Source: Symsagittifera roscoffensis
Lineage: Eukaryota > Xenacoelomorpha > Acoela > Convolutidae
Reading direction: 5' to 3'
Assembly: GCF_963678635.1 (NCBI RefSeq)
Contig: NC_087062.1
Location: forward strand, 70,151,345 to 70,215,344
DNA: 64,000 nucleotides
Below the pieces are notes generated by a model, which was not told the origin of the DNA, did no database searches, and saw only the letters and a program-made list of their open reading frames with translations. The first letter of the stretch is position 1; each line of letters starts with the position of its first letter. Position numbers and translations under genes: made by a program. Shown here piece after piece: positions 1 to 11,589 of the stretch.

Positions 1-641
1 TACGACCAATAAGTGTTGTTGTTGCTTTCGTGAGTAAAATTGAAAATATCTCTCAACCCCCTCGACCAAGCTAGATCTTCCCTAATTCTATCAGAGCCCT
101 CGTAAATTTCAACTGGTAAATGAAACGACGTATAATCTGTCGTAATCCGATTATGTAATTTCGAGTTATAATCAATTAAAGAGCTCACGTTTAAATCTCT
201 CAACTCAGGTGCGTTCGAAGATGAGTCGAAAACGAAGTCTTTCGCGTGATTTTCTATTCGTTCAGCCGATTCTTGTACCGAGTCGGCAAATGACTGCAAA
301 TACTCGGTGAGACGAGCGGCCGACTCAAGAATTACATTGCTGTACTCGTCATTTGATTCTTTCTCGTATTGCGGAACCCATTTAGCATTTGCCCAATGTT
401 CAGAATCACGAAGAATTCTATCCAACATGTTCCAGTCCTTTTTGAGAAGTGTTTCGGTCAAAACTGATGAAATACTTTCAGCTGAATCAGAAACGAGATT
501 CGTAACTACACCGGAATTGGCCAAATTGGAGCAAATAATCGACTTTGAAAAAAATGAACACACAAAAACTAATGGAACAACTTTAAATAAATAATGAATA
601 TTGAACAAGCGCACGTTGGGAAAAATTACAAGGAGCGACAT
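1..641 (-). CDS. Voltage-gated calcium channel alpha2/delta subunit, N-terminal part (partial, runs off the window)
   Basis: Read on the minus strand from an ATG at 641-639, the frame stays open for at least 213 codons to the window edge. Residues 21-31 form a hydrophobic stretch fitting a signal peptide core. A charged, helical region follows, then a segment at residues 174-183 reading FHLPVEIYEG and, at about 190-200, LAWSRGLRDIF. This order (YxxxHxPxxIYxG, then a WSxxLxxxF segment, then an NxTYW-like end) is the pattern of the VWA_N domain of alpha2/delta subunits, just before their von Willebrand A domain. NVS, NFT and NNT sequons suit an extracellular protein. In this family the protein is GPI- or membrane-anchored and controls surface delivery and gating of Cav channels. 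The downstream VWA (MIDAS), Cache and delta parts lie outside the window. No intron is evident here. The start could be a later Met or an upstream exon. The family call is by motif memory only. Confidence 0.72.
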   Translation of the reverse strand, partial: MSLLVIFPNVRLFNIHYLFKVVPLVFVCSFFSKSIICSNLANSGVVTNLVSDSAESISSVLTETLLKKDWNMLDRILRDSEHWANAKWVPQYEKESNDEYSNVILESAARLTEYLQSFADSVQESAERIENHAKDFVFDSSSNAPELRDLNVSSLIDYNSKLHNRITTDYTSFHLPVEIYEGSDRIREDLAWSRGLRDIFNFTHESNNNTYWS

Positions 642-2744
642 TTGGGGGGCGAGATTGTGGCGGAAATTATTTTTGAGGAAGTCTACCAAAATACTTGGGT
701 CAATTTAGTGGATGGTGTTATTGGGGAAATAATCATTGAGAATACCTGTCGATACACAATAGGAAGGCATTAGAGAGGCAGGTGACGATTGAACATATCA
801 GATCTATCGGAAGACGGCGCCGAAAAATAATCCCCGGCTAGCAGCTCAGCTCAGAAAACAGAAGCCTGAAGCGGAGGCGAGCCACAAGAGTATTTATAAG
901 AATTATTAATTATTAAATAGAAAACAATATGACCGGTTGGCAATCTATACGCGCGGATAAATCAGCACAAATATTGTCCTCCATATTGGTAAGGAGCTCT
1001 CACTCCATCGACAATAACAGCAGAGATGAAAGTAAAACAGTACCCAAGTTCATTCCACATAATGTCATAAATGCAGAAAACAGCTCCTGGTCCAGCTTTC
1101 AATTCTTAAACAATTCAAATAATTTAGCATTGGTGCACACTTTTGAAATACTGAAATTATTCAAATGTTAAAATAAAAATTATTGTTAAGTTGAGCGGGC
1201 AAGTTAAGTATGTTCATGGTTCTGATTAATGATGGATTTCGTTTCGGAAACACTCAAGAATCATTCGAGCTGGAGGAAAGCCAGTATATTTTTTATTGTA
1301 ATTTTATGTTTAAAGCTCACTTTTTGGGCAAAAAACAAGGCTGTTGTGACAAAAGAGGCTGTTCATCTAAGACAAAAAATATCACTAAAAGAGAGCGAAA
1401 AATATTGCAACTAAATAATAGAATGTAACTAGTCCATGAACACTAGATAAAAGAGAGAAAACAGGGGAATAATAACTGAAAGTAGGTAAAAATAGATCAA
1501 GTCACTCGTAAAGGTTATTCAAAACCTGCAGACAAAAGGAAGTAAATATAATTCAAAGATTCAAAGAAAGTAATTTGCATTTTTCGAGAATTTTCAAAAA
1601 GATGAACAGCTTATGGCAATTGCAATTTGCTAGAAGATGAGTTGTTCTGAAATTGCGAAAAGCGTCATTCCTAAAGTTTTCATCGCCACTATAAAAATTT
1701 GGAATGGAAATCAAATTAGACTATGGAACCTTTTTCCATGAAGACCAGAGAACAAAATATCAGTTAGTTTTTACCGGTATTTTTTTCAGCCAAGCCAATT
1801 AGCGAACAATGTTGTCTTGTGTTTTTGACATTTTCTCTGCAACTACTGAAGATTCATGGTCGATGAAAAGAACTTTACCAGATCAAAATCTGGATGATCA
1901 AATTTTGGTTGCTTTTTTTAAATCTGGCGTGACAAATCGTATTTTCGCTAGCGAAGTATGTTTATTGTTCATCCATATAATGCGGAAAACCAAAAAAAAA
2001 AATCAGTTGAAAAAATCTTGTCTGGCATCAAAAAATCAGATAAAATTGTTTCTGTGAACGATAAGTTTCATTTCTGCAGTGGATCAAAAAGAAAATGAAC
2101 ACAACGAATAAAAAAGTTGAAAAATACTAATGACTGCGTCAACTAGGGAATGATTTTATCTGAAAATTTCTGCGCGCATGATTGAAACTAATCATCAAAA
2201 CAGCTAAGTAGGAAAGCTTTACAAAGTTTGACTGTTCCCCGATGCATCACAGTTTGAGCCTCGCAACTTTGAGTTCACAGAGTCAAAATTTTGTGCTGCT
2301 TATAATTAGTTTCAATTAAAAGAACAACTCATTGATGAATTAATGATTGACTAACTATGAAAAGCGCATCCTGTTAAAACAAAAAATTGTTTGACAAATG
2401 ACTGTACTGTACTCAAAACCGTTGCAGAATCCGGTAAAACATGTTGAAAAAAACGACATCGTTTCAAAAAGCTGGCCTGAATATTGAAGAGTTTCAGTTA
2501 CCTTTTCATTTTTAGCTTAAAATTTAGTTAATCTGTTCTAAAAACATTTTACAATCTCTAGTTTTATCCGTTCACATTAAAGAGAATTTTGAGTTATTTT
2601 TTTCGTATAAATTTGATCGGAGAAATCCCTGCTATTTACACAGCAAATGGCTGCTCTTTTTGCTTATAAAACTTTCAAGATGCCCGTATTGATTATTGCG
2701 GTGTTATATTAATATTCATTGTCTATTTTTGAAAAACATATTTT
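642..2744. other. Upstream region of the alpha2/delta gene; no supported gene
   Basis: This is AT-rich sequence with only short unsupported open frames. On the minus strand the part next to 641 would hold the promoter and 5' untranslated region of the alpha2/delta gene. I see no convincing TATA element or splice acceptor. Stretches at 1560-2600 look like decayed coding or repeat sequence but match no family I recognise. Confidence 0.4.
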
Positions 2745-3319
2745 TTGTTCCGACTTTCGATACGAAAGTAACGGAATATTTGTGCTGCTCAGGGTGGGTT
2801 TTTTTTTCTTCAGACAAATTTCGACTATTTAACTAGCCATTTTTGACGGAATTTGTTTATATCATTCGAAAGGTATTGTTGTCCTGAGCTCAAATTTGAA
2901 AAGATATTTCACCTGTGATTATTTTTCGTAAAGTTATGAGGGTTTAAAGATCGCCATTTTGGCCATTTTGACCAATTTGGGACAATTAACGCGCAATATA
3001 ATTCGCGCTATTAACGCTTAAGCGGAGATTTAATATCGTTCCAAATTTCTATTTAATATCGTTCCACGTTTTATAAATCGTTCCAAATTGGTTGAACGAA
3101 GCTTATTTGCCATAATTGATTTGTTACAAAGAACCAAATCTAAACTTTTGTACTTTATATGGCGTTTGGGGGATGATTTTCATGAAAAAATTTCAAATTA
3201 AAAAAAAAAAATTCATTTTATTTTATTTCATTTAATTTTTTTTATGTATTACTGCTGCTCAACAAACCTTAAAAGGCAGTCGGAACATTCAGGGTTTCGC
3301 CCTGATACGAGCAGTCTTG
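2745..3319 (+). mobile_element. HINE-like non-autonomous element, full length
   Basis: This is a full copy of the commonest repeat in the window. The 5' end is TTGTTCCGACTTTCGATACG, in which ACTTTCG-ATA-CGAAAGT forms a hairpin. The interior holds GC-rich stems (TTAACGCGCGAT..., CGGAGATTTAATCCG). Near the 3' end AGTCGGAACA is the reverse complement of the 5' TGTTCCGACT. A hairpin and the terminus TACGAGCAGTCTTG follow; here the hairpin is the variant CAGGGtTTCGCCCTG. An asymmetric inverted repeat followed by a 3' hairpin is the layout described for Helentron-associated (HINE/DINE-like) elements. The class is inference; membership of the repeat family is seen directly. No protein is encoded. 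Confidence 0.7.
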
Positions 3320-4539
3320 TTTTTCTTTAGAGTTATTTGTGACAGACAAGAGTCATTTTGTTTTGTCTAGATCTAAAGAAGCCAAAAAAATAATTAAAAT
3401 TCATCAAATTTGCTTTAAATTTCATCATCATTTTGATGGCAATGAAGCTAATTATATAATAATCAAAACAAAGATAGCCGGTTACGGTGCAAATAGCACA
3501 GAAAATGTTCCGACCATAGTCTTGAAAATAATACAATTTTTTTTCTTCAAAATTTTATTGTTTTTTTTTTGTGTGGGTGTAGTGTGATAAAAGACCTGAA
3601 ATAAAAAATTGAAATTTAGCGTATTCGACACTCATAGTCAAATAGGCTAATTGAGAGCAGTTTTTGAAGAAAAATTTTAACAAAAACTGAAAAAAAAAAT
3701 AAAAATATTTAGTTCTGAAGTTTTCGATTCCCAAAATGGCGCTTAAAAACTCCAATAAAAAAAAACTAAGTTTTAACAGGGCTTAAAAATTACTCTTAAA
3801 TAAGCTTTGAAAGCCTGCACGCTCACCTCAATAGCTCGAAACTCGAAAGTTGACCAAAAATCAAAAGTTTTCAAACTGTTTTTTCTCAACACCGAGAAAA
3901 TTTTTCAAAAAATTAAAATTTTGTTCGATGTGGGAAAAGGCTTTAATCTGATATATCACTCGAATTATTCCGATGATTATTTGTGGTGTTTGATTTTGCG
4001 CAGAAAACAAAAAAAACTAAAAGAAAACGATCAAAACACCGGAATACAAAATTCCTCCCCATTTTCAATGGTCTGAACAAAAAGTTTTAGGTTTTAATTC
4101 ATGCTCATTTCCAAATCACCAAATAACCTGGAGATGACCAAACTCACCGAAAACCATTATCTATAAGAAAGGTACAAAGTTTTTGCACCCCTGAAAAACA
4201 AAACAAAACAACTCAATCAAGTAATTTTGAAAAGTAATTACATCTAACATCAGCAATGTCGTTGAAAAAATTTCATAGCAGCTCTGTAGTTGGTCTTTTT
4301 AAGCGATCATATAGTTCATTATAATTTAAAATAAATAACCTGACTAGCTCCATCGGGAAATAGTAACTGAAGGCTATGGACACGAAGCAGCTCATCGTGG
4401 CTAAGATTGAGATTGAGGCTGTAACCCAGAAGATTTACAAAAATTAACTGGACTAAGCATAATCTAGCTAATTTAAACATGTTCTCTCGCTTTATTCACT
4501 CGAGTAGTAATCATTTAATTTAATATTGTTTTTCTCGAT
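3320..4539. other. Gene-free AT-rich sequence
   Basis: Only short low-complexity open frames are present, rich in Lys, Asn and Phe codons. No motif, repeat unit or RNA gene was recognised. Confidence 0.4.
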
Positions 4540-4547
4540 ACTGGGAC

Positions 4548-4762
4548 CAGGGGCGGATTTAGGGGGGGGGGCGGACGCCGCCCCTTCAGGGATTCGACCC
4601 CCTGCGGCCTGCGGCGCAGAAAATTTTGCCAAAATAGGGGCAAAACAGTGCTTTGGGAGAGCTCGAAAAATCAATTTGGTCGACCTTAAAAAAAAGTCGT
4701 CAAAATTTTGGAAAATTTTTTGAAAATCCGCCCCCCTCGAGAAAATCCTAGATCCGCCTCTG
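4548..4762. mobile_element. hAT-like MITE with 8-bp target site duplication
   Basis: The termini are imperfect inverted repeats, CAGGGGCGGATTTAGG on the left and CCTAGATCCGCCTCTG on the right. They are flanked by an exact 8-bp direct repeat, ACTGGGAC, at 4540-4547 and 4763-4770. An 8-bp duplication and CAG-type ends are typical of hAT elements. At 215 bp it cannot encode a transposase. The GC-rich interior opens frames on both strands that are not genes. A larger relative lies at 13489-13909. Confidence 0.85.
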
Positions 4763-4770
4763 ACTGGGAC

Positions 4771-7360
4771 ACAGTTTTTTATTTTGTTCAAATCGTGACT
4801 GAAAGGGCTTCAAAATGACATATTACTCGACCCATTCCGATGTTTTTTTGTAAAGAAAAAAATAGTACACATAAAGTTTTTCCACATGTTATAAATGGCC
4901 GGAACAATAATCATAATCATAATAACAATAGTCATAATATTCAAACTAATAACTTGTAATTTTTTTGTTCAATCTAAAATTAGGATAAATAATTCACTTT
5001 TTTAATTCTCGATTAGAAATATATAGAGAGAGGACTCTATTCGGCTGTCAAATGCTTCAAGTTTGAAATACGATAGACAAAACAGTCTATTGTGGAAACA
5101 GAAAAAGCTATAACACTAGTCTTTTCATTTGTTAAGTTACTGATCCTCCACTAACTAGATTTTCAATGAAACAGATTACTTAAGTATGAAAATGTTGAAT
5201 GAATGAATTGCCAAGCAAAAACCTTTTTCGAGGCATTTTGTCCTTAAATTTAGAATGAAAGTTATCTTGGCGTTACTTTCAGCTTTGTAATTGAACAGTC
5301 GAAAATTCTGAATTTTGATTAGCTTCTGCAATTTGGTGTAGATTGGAAAATTGAGTAACTTTAGCCACAAAAAAAACAGCTTAAGATTAAGATTAAGATT
5401 AGATTGAGACTATTTATTCACATAAAACAGCTTGACTTATTGTAGCACCAAGAAGACTGTTTCAGGTAAACTGGGATTGGTAAATTTCATGGTTTGCGAG
5501 TATAGCACTGAATGCTTATGAAGCGCTAAAAAATCCTTTGTTTGCGTCAAGGATGGAAATGACAGCGGTCATAAAACAGAAAACGTCATCAGCTTCTTAA
5601 TTTAAAAGATATTCAACGCCGAGCGAGTTAAATGGCCGGCCTCCGAGTTAAAAGCATTGGCCCGCCTATCAGTATCAAAAAATACAAATTCTACAATTTG
5701 AACCCAATAATCGTCCAGTTAAAGTTTTTAAACCTTCTGGGTTACATTCTTTCAACCTGTCTCTATAGCATCTTTTTATATTTAGAAGCCGTTTAGGATC
5801 TACTTAACAATACCCCCATCCCTTTTTCAAAAAAGGTGAAGATTATCAATAGAAAGCTCTCTGGTGCTAATTTACTGTTTTGTTTAGAGGGGTGGAAGTT
5901 CTTTAGTAGATACCGTAGGGGAAGGGGGGTTGCAAAGTAGATCTGCAGTTTAAGCTGTGCTATCGTGATGGAGAGACAAATGCTACTGTTTATTAATGCC
6001 TAAGATCCCAATTTGCTCAAGCAGTTTATAAAAAAAATTATGATTTTGGCTTTTCAACCCAGAATTTGCATAAAAAGCAAGAGTTCCGTTAATTCCAATA
6101 AGAAGAATTTTGGGTTGTTTTTGTTCTGATCAGGAGGTGGACAGGACTGAACAAATGCTTCGTGCGCGCTCTTTTTGTGCGCGAAGTCATTGGTACTACG
6201 AAAACATACAGCAAGCTTCGTTGCAGGTCGTAAAAGTATCAAAAAAGTTCTCCAATTTGGAAAAAATCAGTCGATAATCATAGTGTGTTTTTATTGAAAA
6301 CATAACTGTGGTTGGTACGTTATGTGCTACTTGGACATCCTCCACTGGCTATTGTTGTTTTTGTTCCGACAACGACATGAAAAGAACTGAAACGCAGCGT
6401 GGTTTTCAAAAGGTGTACCTCAAAAAAGCTCGCATATGTCAAATCGGTATTATAAATCGGTATTATTCGGATTTCAACAAAAAAATTCAAAAGTTTTGTT
6501 TCATTGTCGAAAGAATCTGACCGGAATAGTTGTGCTAATCAGACTCAAGCTCAGTGAAAAGCGAATTGAAATGGCTTTCAATTTCAGGATTATTCCTGTT
6601 GTTACAACATTAGTATTTTGCATTCATCCACTTCAAAAAATACTATAATGTGAATGTGGGTGATGTCAATAACTTTGCTTCATCTTGAGAGGTAAAGTTT
6701 TTTGAGCAACATTTGTGTTTGAACTTTTTTTTGCAAAATAATACTTGCAACCATGCGTTTTTGGACAAAACAAGCTAACACACAAAAGAAATTTTTGGGG
6801 CAGTATTTACTATACGTTTTTCAATACAAATCTTGACATTACCACTACCTTGATCAGATCTTCCTGAAAACAAGTCAAAAAAGTTGTTCCCGGTGGGAAA
6901 ATAAATTGACTTGCTCCTTTTCTGCTTTTAAGCAGCATTTGTGGTAAGGACACCCTATGCAACCTCACATCTTTCGGTTTCACCTGTTATTCTGAGCAAG
7001 CAATGGAGCTGAACTATTGAAATGAAACAAGTTATTTAGTTAAAAAAGCTTTATTTACAAATTTTAACTCACAAGGATCGCGCACAAGCCATAAAACTTA
7101 TAGAAGGAGATCCTGAGAAATCAATAACATAAAAACCTTAAAACCCCTTTTTACTGGTTTTATACCGGTTTTAACAAAATTAAGACTCTTTGTGAAATAT
7201 TTTTTGAGGAATAGCTGTATGCTCATAAATATTATGAAATAACCAGCTTTGCGTGATCGTTGTAAAACTAAAGGATAAATTTTCGGGAAAAGAAAACTTT
7301 GTTTGCTGGATACTTTCAGCCATTAAATCGATGATGAATAGACAGATCCTTGTTTATTGA
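4771..7360. other. Gene-free stretch; short AAGATT microsatellite at 5381-5405
   Basis: No coding region longer than about 70 codons is supported. A run of about four AAGATT-type units sits at 5381-5405. The rest is AT-rich sequence without recognised structure. Confidence 0.4.
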
Positions 7361-7569
7361 GACACCCAATTATTCTTAGTTACTTTTATTTTTATTTTTT
7401 ATTCGTCGTTATTTTTTTTTCTCCTAGAGCAATTTTTCGTCCAATATTAGGTACCTATTTCTCTGTATTATATGTTATTGGTTGGCTTTGCACCTGAAGT
7501 TTTCATTTTCCACTCATTTGTTAAACTCTTTCATTGTGATTTTTTTACAGTTTAAGCAACACTGTTTCA
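7361..7569 (+). repeat. 5' LTR remnant of gypsy element A
   Basis: This segment aligns with the last ~196 bp of the 3' LTR at 11394-11589. Shared blocks include GACACCCAATT, CTCCTAGAGCAATTTTT and TATATGTTATTGGTTGGC, and both end in ACTGTTTCA. The first ~215 bp of the LTR is missing or unrecognisable. No primer-binding site follows; coding sequence for RT begins at once. Confidence 0.75.
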
Positions 7570-8466
7570 TCGGTCTTACCACGATGCCGGCCGAATTCCA
7601 GCGCGCAATGGATTGTATCCTGTCCGAATTTTTGCAAGCGCATGCGGTCATTGACGACATTTTGGTAGTAACCAAGGGAACCGAGCTCGATCACATAGCA
7701 ACGGTAGAGAAAATCCTGAAAAAACTGGATAAGGAGAATATGTCGTTAAAACTAACGAAATGGAAATTCGCTCAACGTGAATGTGAGCGGCTAGGCCACA
7801 AAATAACACCAACAGGAAATACACCATTAATGCGGAAAACGGAACCAATAGAAGCGCTGAAACTGCCGCGGATCCGAACGCAATTGAAGTCGTTTATGGC
7901 GTCAATACACAGTCTCCACAAGTATTTGCCAGCGTTGGCCGAATCTTCTTCGCCATTACGGCCGCTATTAAGTAAAAGCAATTATTACATTTGGACGCCG
8001 GAATGTCAATGCGCATTTGAAAATTTAAAGAAACAAGTTTCCAATATTGTGGAATTGCGACATTTCGACATTCACAAAGATATACGAATTGTGTGCGACG
8101 CGAGCCATAACGGCATTACGAGCGGTACTCGAGCAATTGGGACCGAAGGGGTGGAGACCGATTTCATTTGCCTCAAGATATGTGAACGACGCGGAGAAAA
8201 AATATTCGACGAATGAATTAGAAATGTTGGCAGTAGTGTGGGGGGGGGGGGCTGAGTATTTCCGAAATTGCAAACCGGAAAGAAATTTTTGGTAGTAACA
8301 GACCATAAAGCGTTAATTTCCCTCTTAAACAGCAATAATAAGAAAAATAAGACCAAGTTTAACCGGTTAACGCCTTGGTTGGATCGACTCATTCCATTCG
8401 ATTTTAACGTGAAACATAAACCAGGGGTGAAAATAGGGCTAGCGGACTACTTATCACGAACTTCAA
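7570..8466 (+). pseudogene. Gypsy pol remnant: reverse transcriptase C-terminal half and RNase H
   Basis: The frame opens with the RT motif GLTTMPAEFQ, then the catalytic box as VIDDIL (YxDD type) near 7650. Thumb and connection sequences follow. RNase H is visible as VCDAS near 8095, then TNELEMLAVVW, VTDHKAL and GLADYLSR, so the acidic residues are recognisable. The frame shifts near 8123 and shifts back at a run of ten to eleven G at about 8240-8250, so the RNase H is broken. Everything before RT motif GLTT is absent. In the family this enzyme copies the element RNA into DNA and degrades the template. Confidence 0.85.
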
Positions 8467-9954
8467 GTAAAGAAGCGACACCAACTAGTACGTGCGATAA
8501 CATGTTCACAGTTGCAAAGATAAATTCAATACGTACTAATCTCGGGTTTGTTCAAAGTAACGCATCCAGTGGACCCGAAATATACAATCGTACATCCAAG
8601 AGACAGAAGATCAAAGCACATAATCAGCAATCTATAAAAAGATTGAAAATTTCGTCACGCTTTCAGCCAGTAGAGGGTGTAAAATCATGCGAACGAAAAT
8701 TAACCAAACAAAATCAAACACATGGATCAAACCAACGGCTCTGCAGTATACGCGAGAATTTAGACAGTGCTATTACTCAATTGGAAGAAAGTCGTTTAAA
8801 TCTAAATTCAGATTCAAACACTCACATCGAAATAAACCGAAGTATGAAAAAATGGGAAAAAATTTTAAAACAACATTTAAGTTTAGACAGTAGCACGAAC
8901 GAAATAGAAGAATTATCATCAAGTTTACATTTAGAAGCCATTACAAAAGAAACTAGATCAATTAAAACAAATACTACTTTATCGTTACCATCAGCGTTTA
9001 AAGGCGAAGCAAACCCACCGGTGGATCCGAATACAGTGTGTATGTCAATTGTACCCCGCGGTTACAAGATAGTTAGCAAGATCACTTCACTTCCTGAGTT
9101 ATTTAATTTACAATTCATCGAGTCAAATTATGTTTCCTATCCTCAACTTAGTGCAATTAGAGAGTTATTTATAACAAGGGACCCCAAAATTCTTGAAAAA
9201 ATTTTAGCCATGAACCGCTACTACTCCCGATTCGTCAACAATTTCTACGTGAAGGAAAATGTTGTGTGGATGGACGACAAGCTGGTTATACCGATGAACC
9301 TCCAAACCGCTATCAATAACAGGATTCACGCATTTCATAAAGGAAATTCAAACAAGTTTGACGCCGCCAAAGACCTCTGGTACCCCTATTTTTACCGTTC
9401 AATCGCCTCAATTGCAGAAAATTGTCCAGAATGTACTGCCGCCGGTAAGAACTTGAGACCCCTTTTAAGCAAAAACCAACTGGGAAACATTTCTGAACCA
9501 AAAGAACCGAACGAATCGGTCCAGCTGGATTTCTGGGGCCCTATTAACTAATTAAACGAGTCTCAAAAATATGTGTTAGTGGCAGTTGATCGTTTTTCAC
9601 GGTGGCCATCAGCTATAGTTTGTGGAAACAACCGGTCAGATAAGATCATGACGTTTTGAACAACATATATTTAAACCACGGCGTACCCCGGAAGATCCAC
9701 TTGGACCAAGGAACAAGTTTCATGTCGAATGAAGTCCAAATTTTCTGCAATGGGGAGGGAATCGAAATAACAAAATCACCGGTAAATGACCATTGGGCAA
9801 CCGAATGCGTTGAGCGCACCATTGGTAGTCTTAAGAATTCGATCTTGACGTTTGCACAGGAAAAACACCCCGAACTATTGGAAAAAATGATCGAACGAGC
9901 CCTTGGTGCCCTTAGATTCTCGAAGAATGCAACGCTTAAAATTTAGCCATTCGA
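8467..9954 (+). pseudogene. Gypsy pol remnant: linker and integrase
   Basis: After a long hydrophilic linker (8467-9180) the integrase zinc-binding region appears: a HxFHKG histidine pair near 9330 and CPEC near 9425. The core follows with QLDFWGP (first Asp, near 9525), HLDQGTSF (second Asp, near 9700) and VERTIGSLK (Glu, near 9810), so all three DDE residues are present. A stop at 9549-9551 lies just after QLDFWGP, and another stop and frame change occur near 9655. The role in the family is insertion of element DNA into the genome. This copy cannot make the intact enzyme. Confidence 0.85.
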
Positions 9955-10920
9955 GGCACATCACGGTCGAGAGGCAAATACAGTGCTAAGAAATCTTACG
10001 AAAAATATTCTCTTCAGATCCTGGATTGGTATCGAGCTCTAAAAACAAAGAATGCTTGTTTAGATGAAGCTGATCCGAGTGTGAGGGACATGCCGCACCC
10101 TATTCAGACGAACTGGGGGGTAAGGTCTGACCTGACGTACGACATTAAGCAGCCATGCGCGTAAATTAACAGATGAGCAGGCCGAAAACCAGGATGACGA
10201 ACCATCCATCATTAAAGCGGCGGAACAGCCTAAACAACCTGGACCCTCGGATACCTTGTACCGTCGAACCGGAAGTAAAGACTTAAAAACGTATAGACAA
10301 ATCCATTCTAAAATAAAATCACAGAGTGCGCATACGTTAACGCTAAACAACGGGATTGTGCTTAGGGAATCGGGTGTGGCAATAAAGAAAAAGCCACCGC
10401 CACCGACCCCGAAAAAAGAGAAGAAGCGAGCCAAGGGGAAAATCAACGTCGGGAAACAACAACATCGGAGACAAATCGGACGATGACTTGAAAACAGCGG
10501 GTCGGAGTCGGAGGAAAGCGACCACTTACCAATCATATCGGTAAAGAAACCCACAACAGTGGTCACTCAAGCGGGACCTTTCACAGCCACAAAACACTTC
10601 GACAGAACTAACGGCAACAAGCGAACAAGCACAATTAGAATCGAGACTGAGCGACAAAGCTAATATCACAGTACCAGACACGGGAAGCGATGAGGACACG
10701 ATCCCCGCACTATAGCGGCGAAACCGATATACAAACTCTACGGGAACAGAAAAAACCTGCACCCACGCATAAGAAGAAAAGAGCACCACGGAAAGCAAGA
10801 CTGCCTTCAAACAGCAGCCAAAAGGATAGTCGGAGGGACACGGCGTCGCGGAAAAGCGGACGAAAAAAACAGCAGTCACTAAAATGGGCGGCGTAATGAT
10901 CGATTGCATTACAGCAAAAC
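9955..10920 (+). pseudogene. Gypsy element A integrase C-terminal basic tail remnant
   Basis: The region after the integrase core is degenerate but keeps a block reading HTLTLNNGIVLRESGVA near 10330-10380, then a Lys/Pro-rich stretch and a Ser/Glu-rich stretch. The same block (HTLTLANVSVLRKSGVA, then an acidic Ser/Glu run) follows the integrase in element B near 34790-34835, so it is a real shared part of this family. Function is unknown; basic tails after integrase often bind nucleic acid or chromatin. Long open frames on the opposite strand here are shadows. Confidence 0.6.
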
Positions 10921-11178
10921 ATGACCAAGCGGAGGGGAAATAATCCAAAAAAAAATTATCTTGAGCCCAGGGAGAGGGTTGACCAGCATTGACCAGAAAC
11001 TCAAAAAGTTTCATCAACGCTTGGTGATCCTTTAGTTGTTAAAACCGATGTTATATTACGCTAGTTCATTAACCTTTAAAAATCATCAGTCAGTAATTTC
11101 GTCATTTTTCATTAACTTTACAATCAACAGCATACAGTATTTTTCAGTCATTTAAAGTTTTCATTATTGAAGGGGGAG

Positions 11179-11589
11179 TGTCGTACAGTGCTAATTCAGT
11201 TCATGAAAGTCTAAGTTCTATCCGTCAATCAGCTGTCAAATATGGTGCTAATTAGTCTATTGGTAAGTGCTGGCCTTGGTATTGTCAGTCACCCTTGGTT
11301 GACCTCTATCGTCACTCTTAGCTATAACTTTGTGAGGTTAAGATTTTACTCATCGGAATTTACTTATTGATTGAGTCGCGTTTTCAACAATTAAGACACC
11401 CAATTGTTCTAATTTACCAACGTCGTTCATTTTTTTTCCTCCTAGAGCAATTTTTTCGTCCAATATTAGTTACCTACTTTCTTTGTATTATATGTTATTG
11501 GTTGGCTTTGCACCTGAAGTTTTCGTTTTCCACTCATTTGTTAAACTCTTCCATTGTGATTTTTTTTAAGTTTAAGTAAGACTGTTTCA
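11179..11589 (+). repeat. 3' LTR of gypsy element A
   Basis: It starts TGTCGTACAG directly after the purine run GAAGGGGGAG at 11169-11178 (polypurine tract) and ends ACTGTTTCA, giving TG...CA ends and 411 bp. The last 196 bp match the 5' LTR remnant at 7361-7569. Confidence 0.75.

Larger units (their letters stand above)
7361..11589 (+). mobile_element. Ty3/gypsy LTR retrotransposon A, internally deleted and degenerate
   Basis: It is bounded by related LTR ends: 7361-7569 matches 11394-11589 with small indels. Gag, protease and the N-terminal half of reverse transcriptase are missing; the 5' LTR end joins directly to the middle of RT at about 7570. Order in the + direction is RT (palm end), RNase H, linker, integrase, basic tail, polypurine tract at 11169-11178, and 3' LTR. 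That RT-RH-IN order defines Ty3/gypsy. Several frameshifts and stops make it inactive. Element B (31441-35290) is a relative with the same RT, integrase and tail motifs. Confidence 0.85.

Noticed and set aside
307-594. Plus-strand 95-codon frame at the left edge
   Set aside because: It overlaps the minus-strand alpha2/delta frame, which is longer, begins with a signal-like segment and has family motifs.
2745-3319. Hammerhead ribozyme or retrozyme in the repeat family
   Set aside because: I looked for the CUGAUGA...GAAA core near the conserved stems and did not find it.
4492-4791. Minus-strand 99-codon frame with Pro/Gly-rich product
   Set aside because: It spans the hAT-like MITE and its flanks; the composition comes from the element's C and G runs.
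10060-11017. Two long minus-strand open frames (168 and 163 codons)
   Set aside because: They lie antisense to the basic and acidic tail of gypsy element A, are Cys/Phe/Ser-rich low-complexity translations, and the + strand has clear homology to element B.
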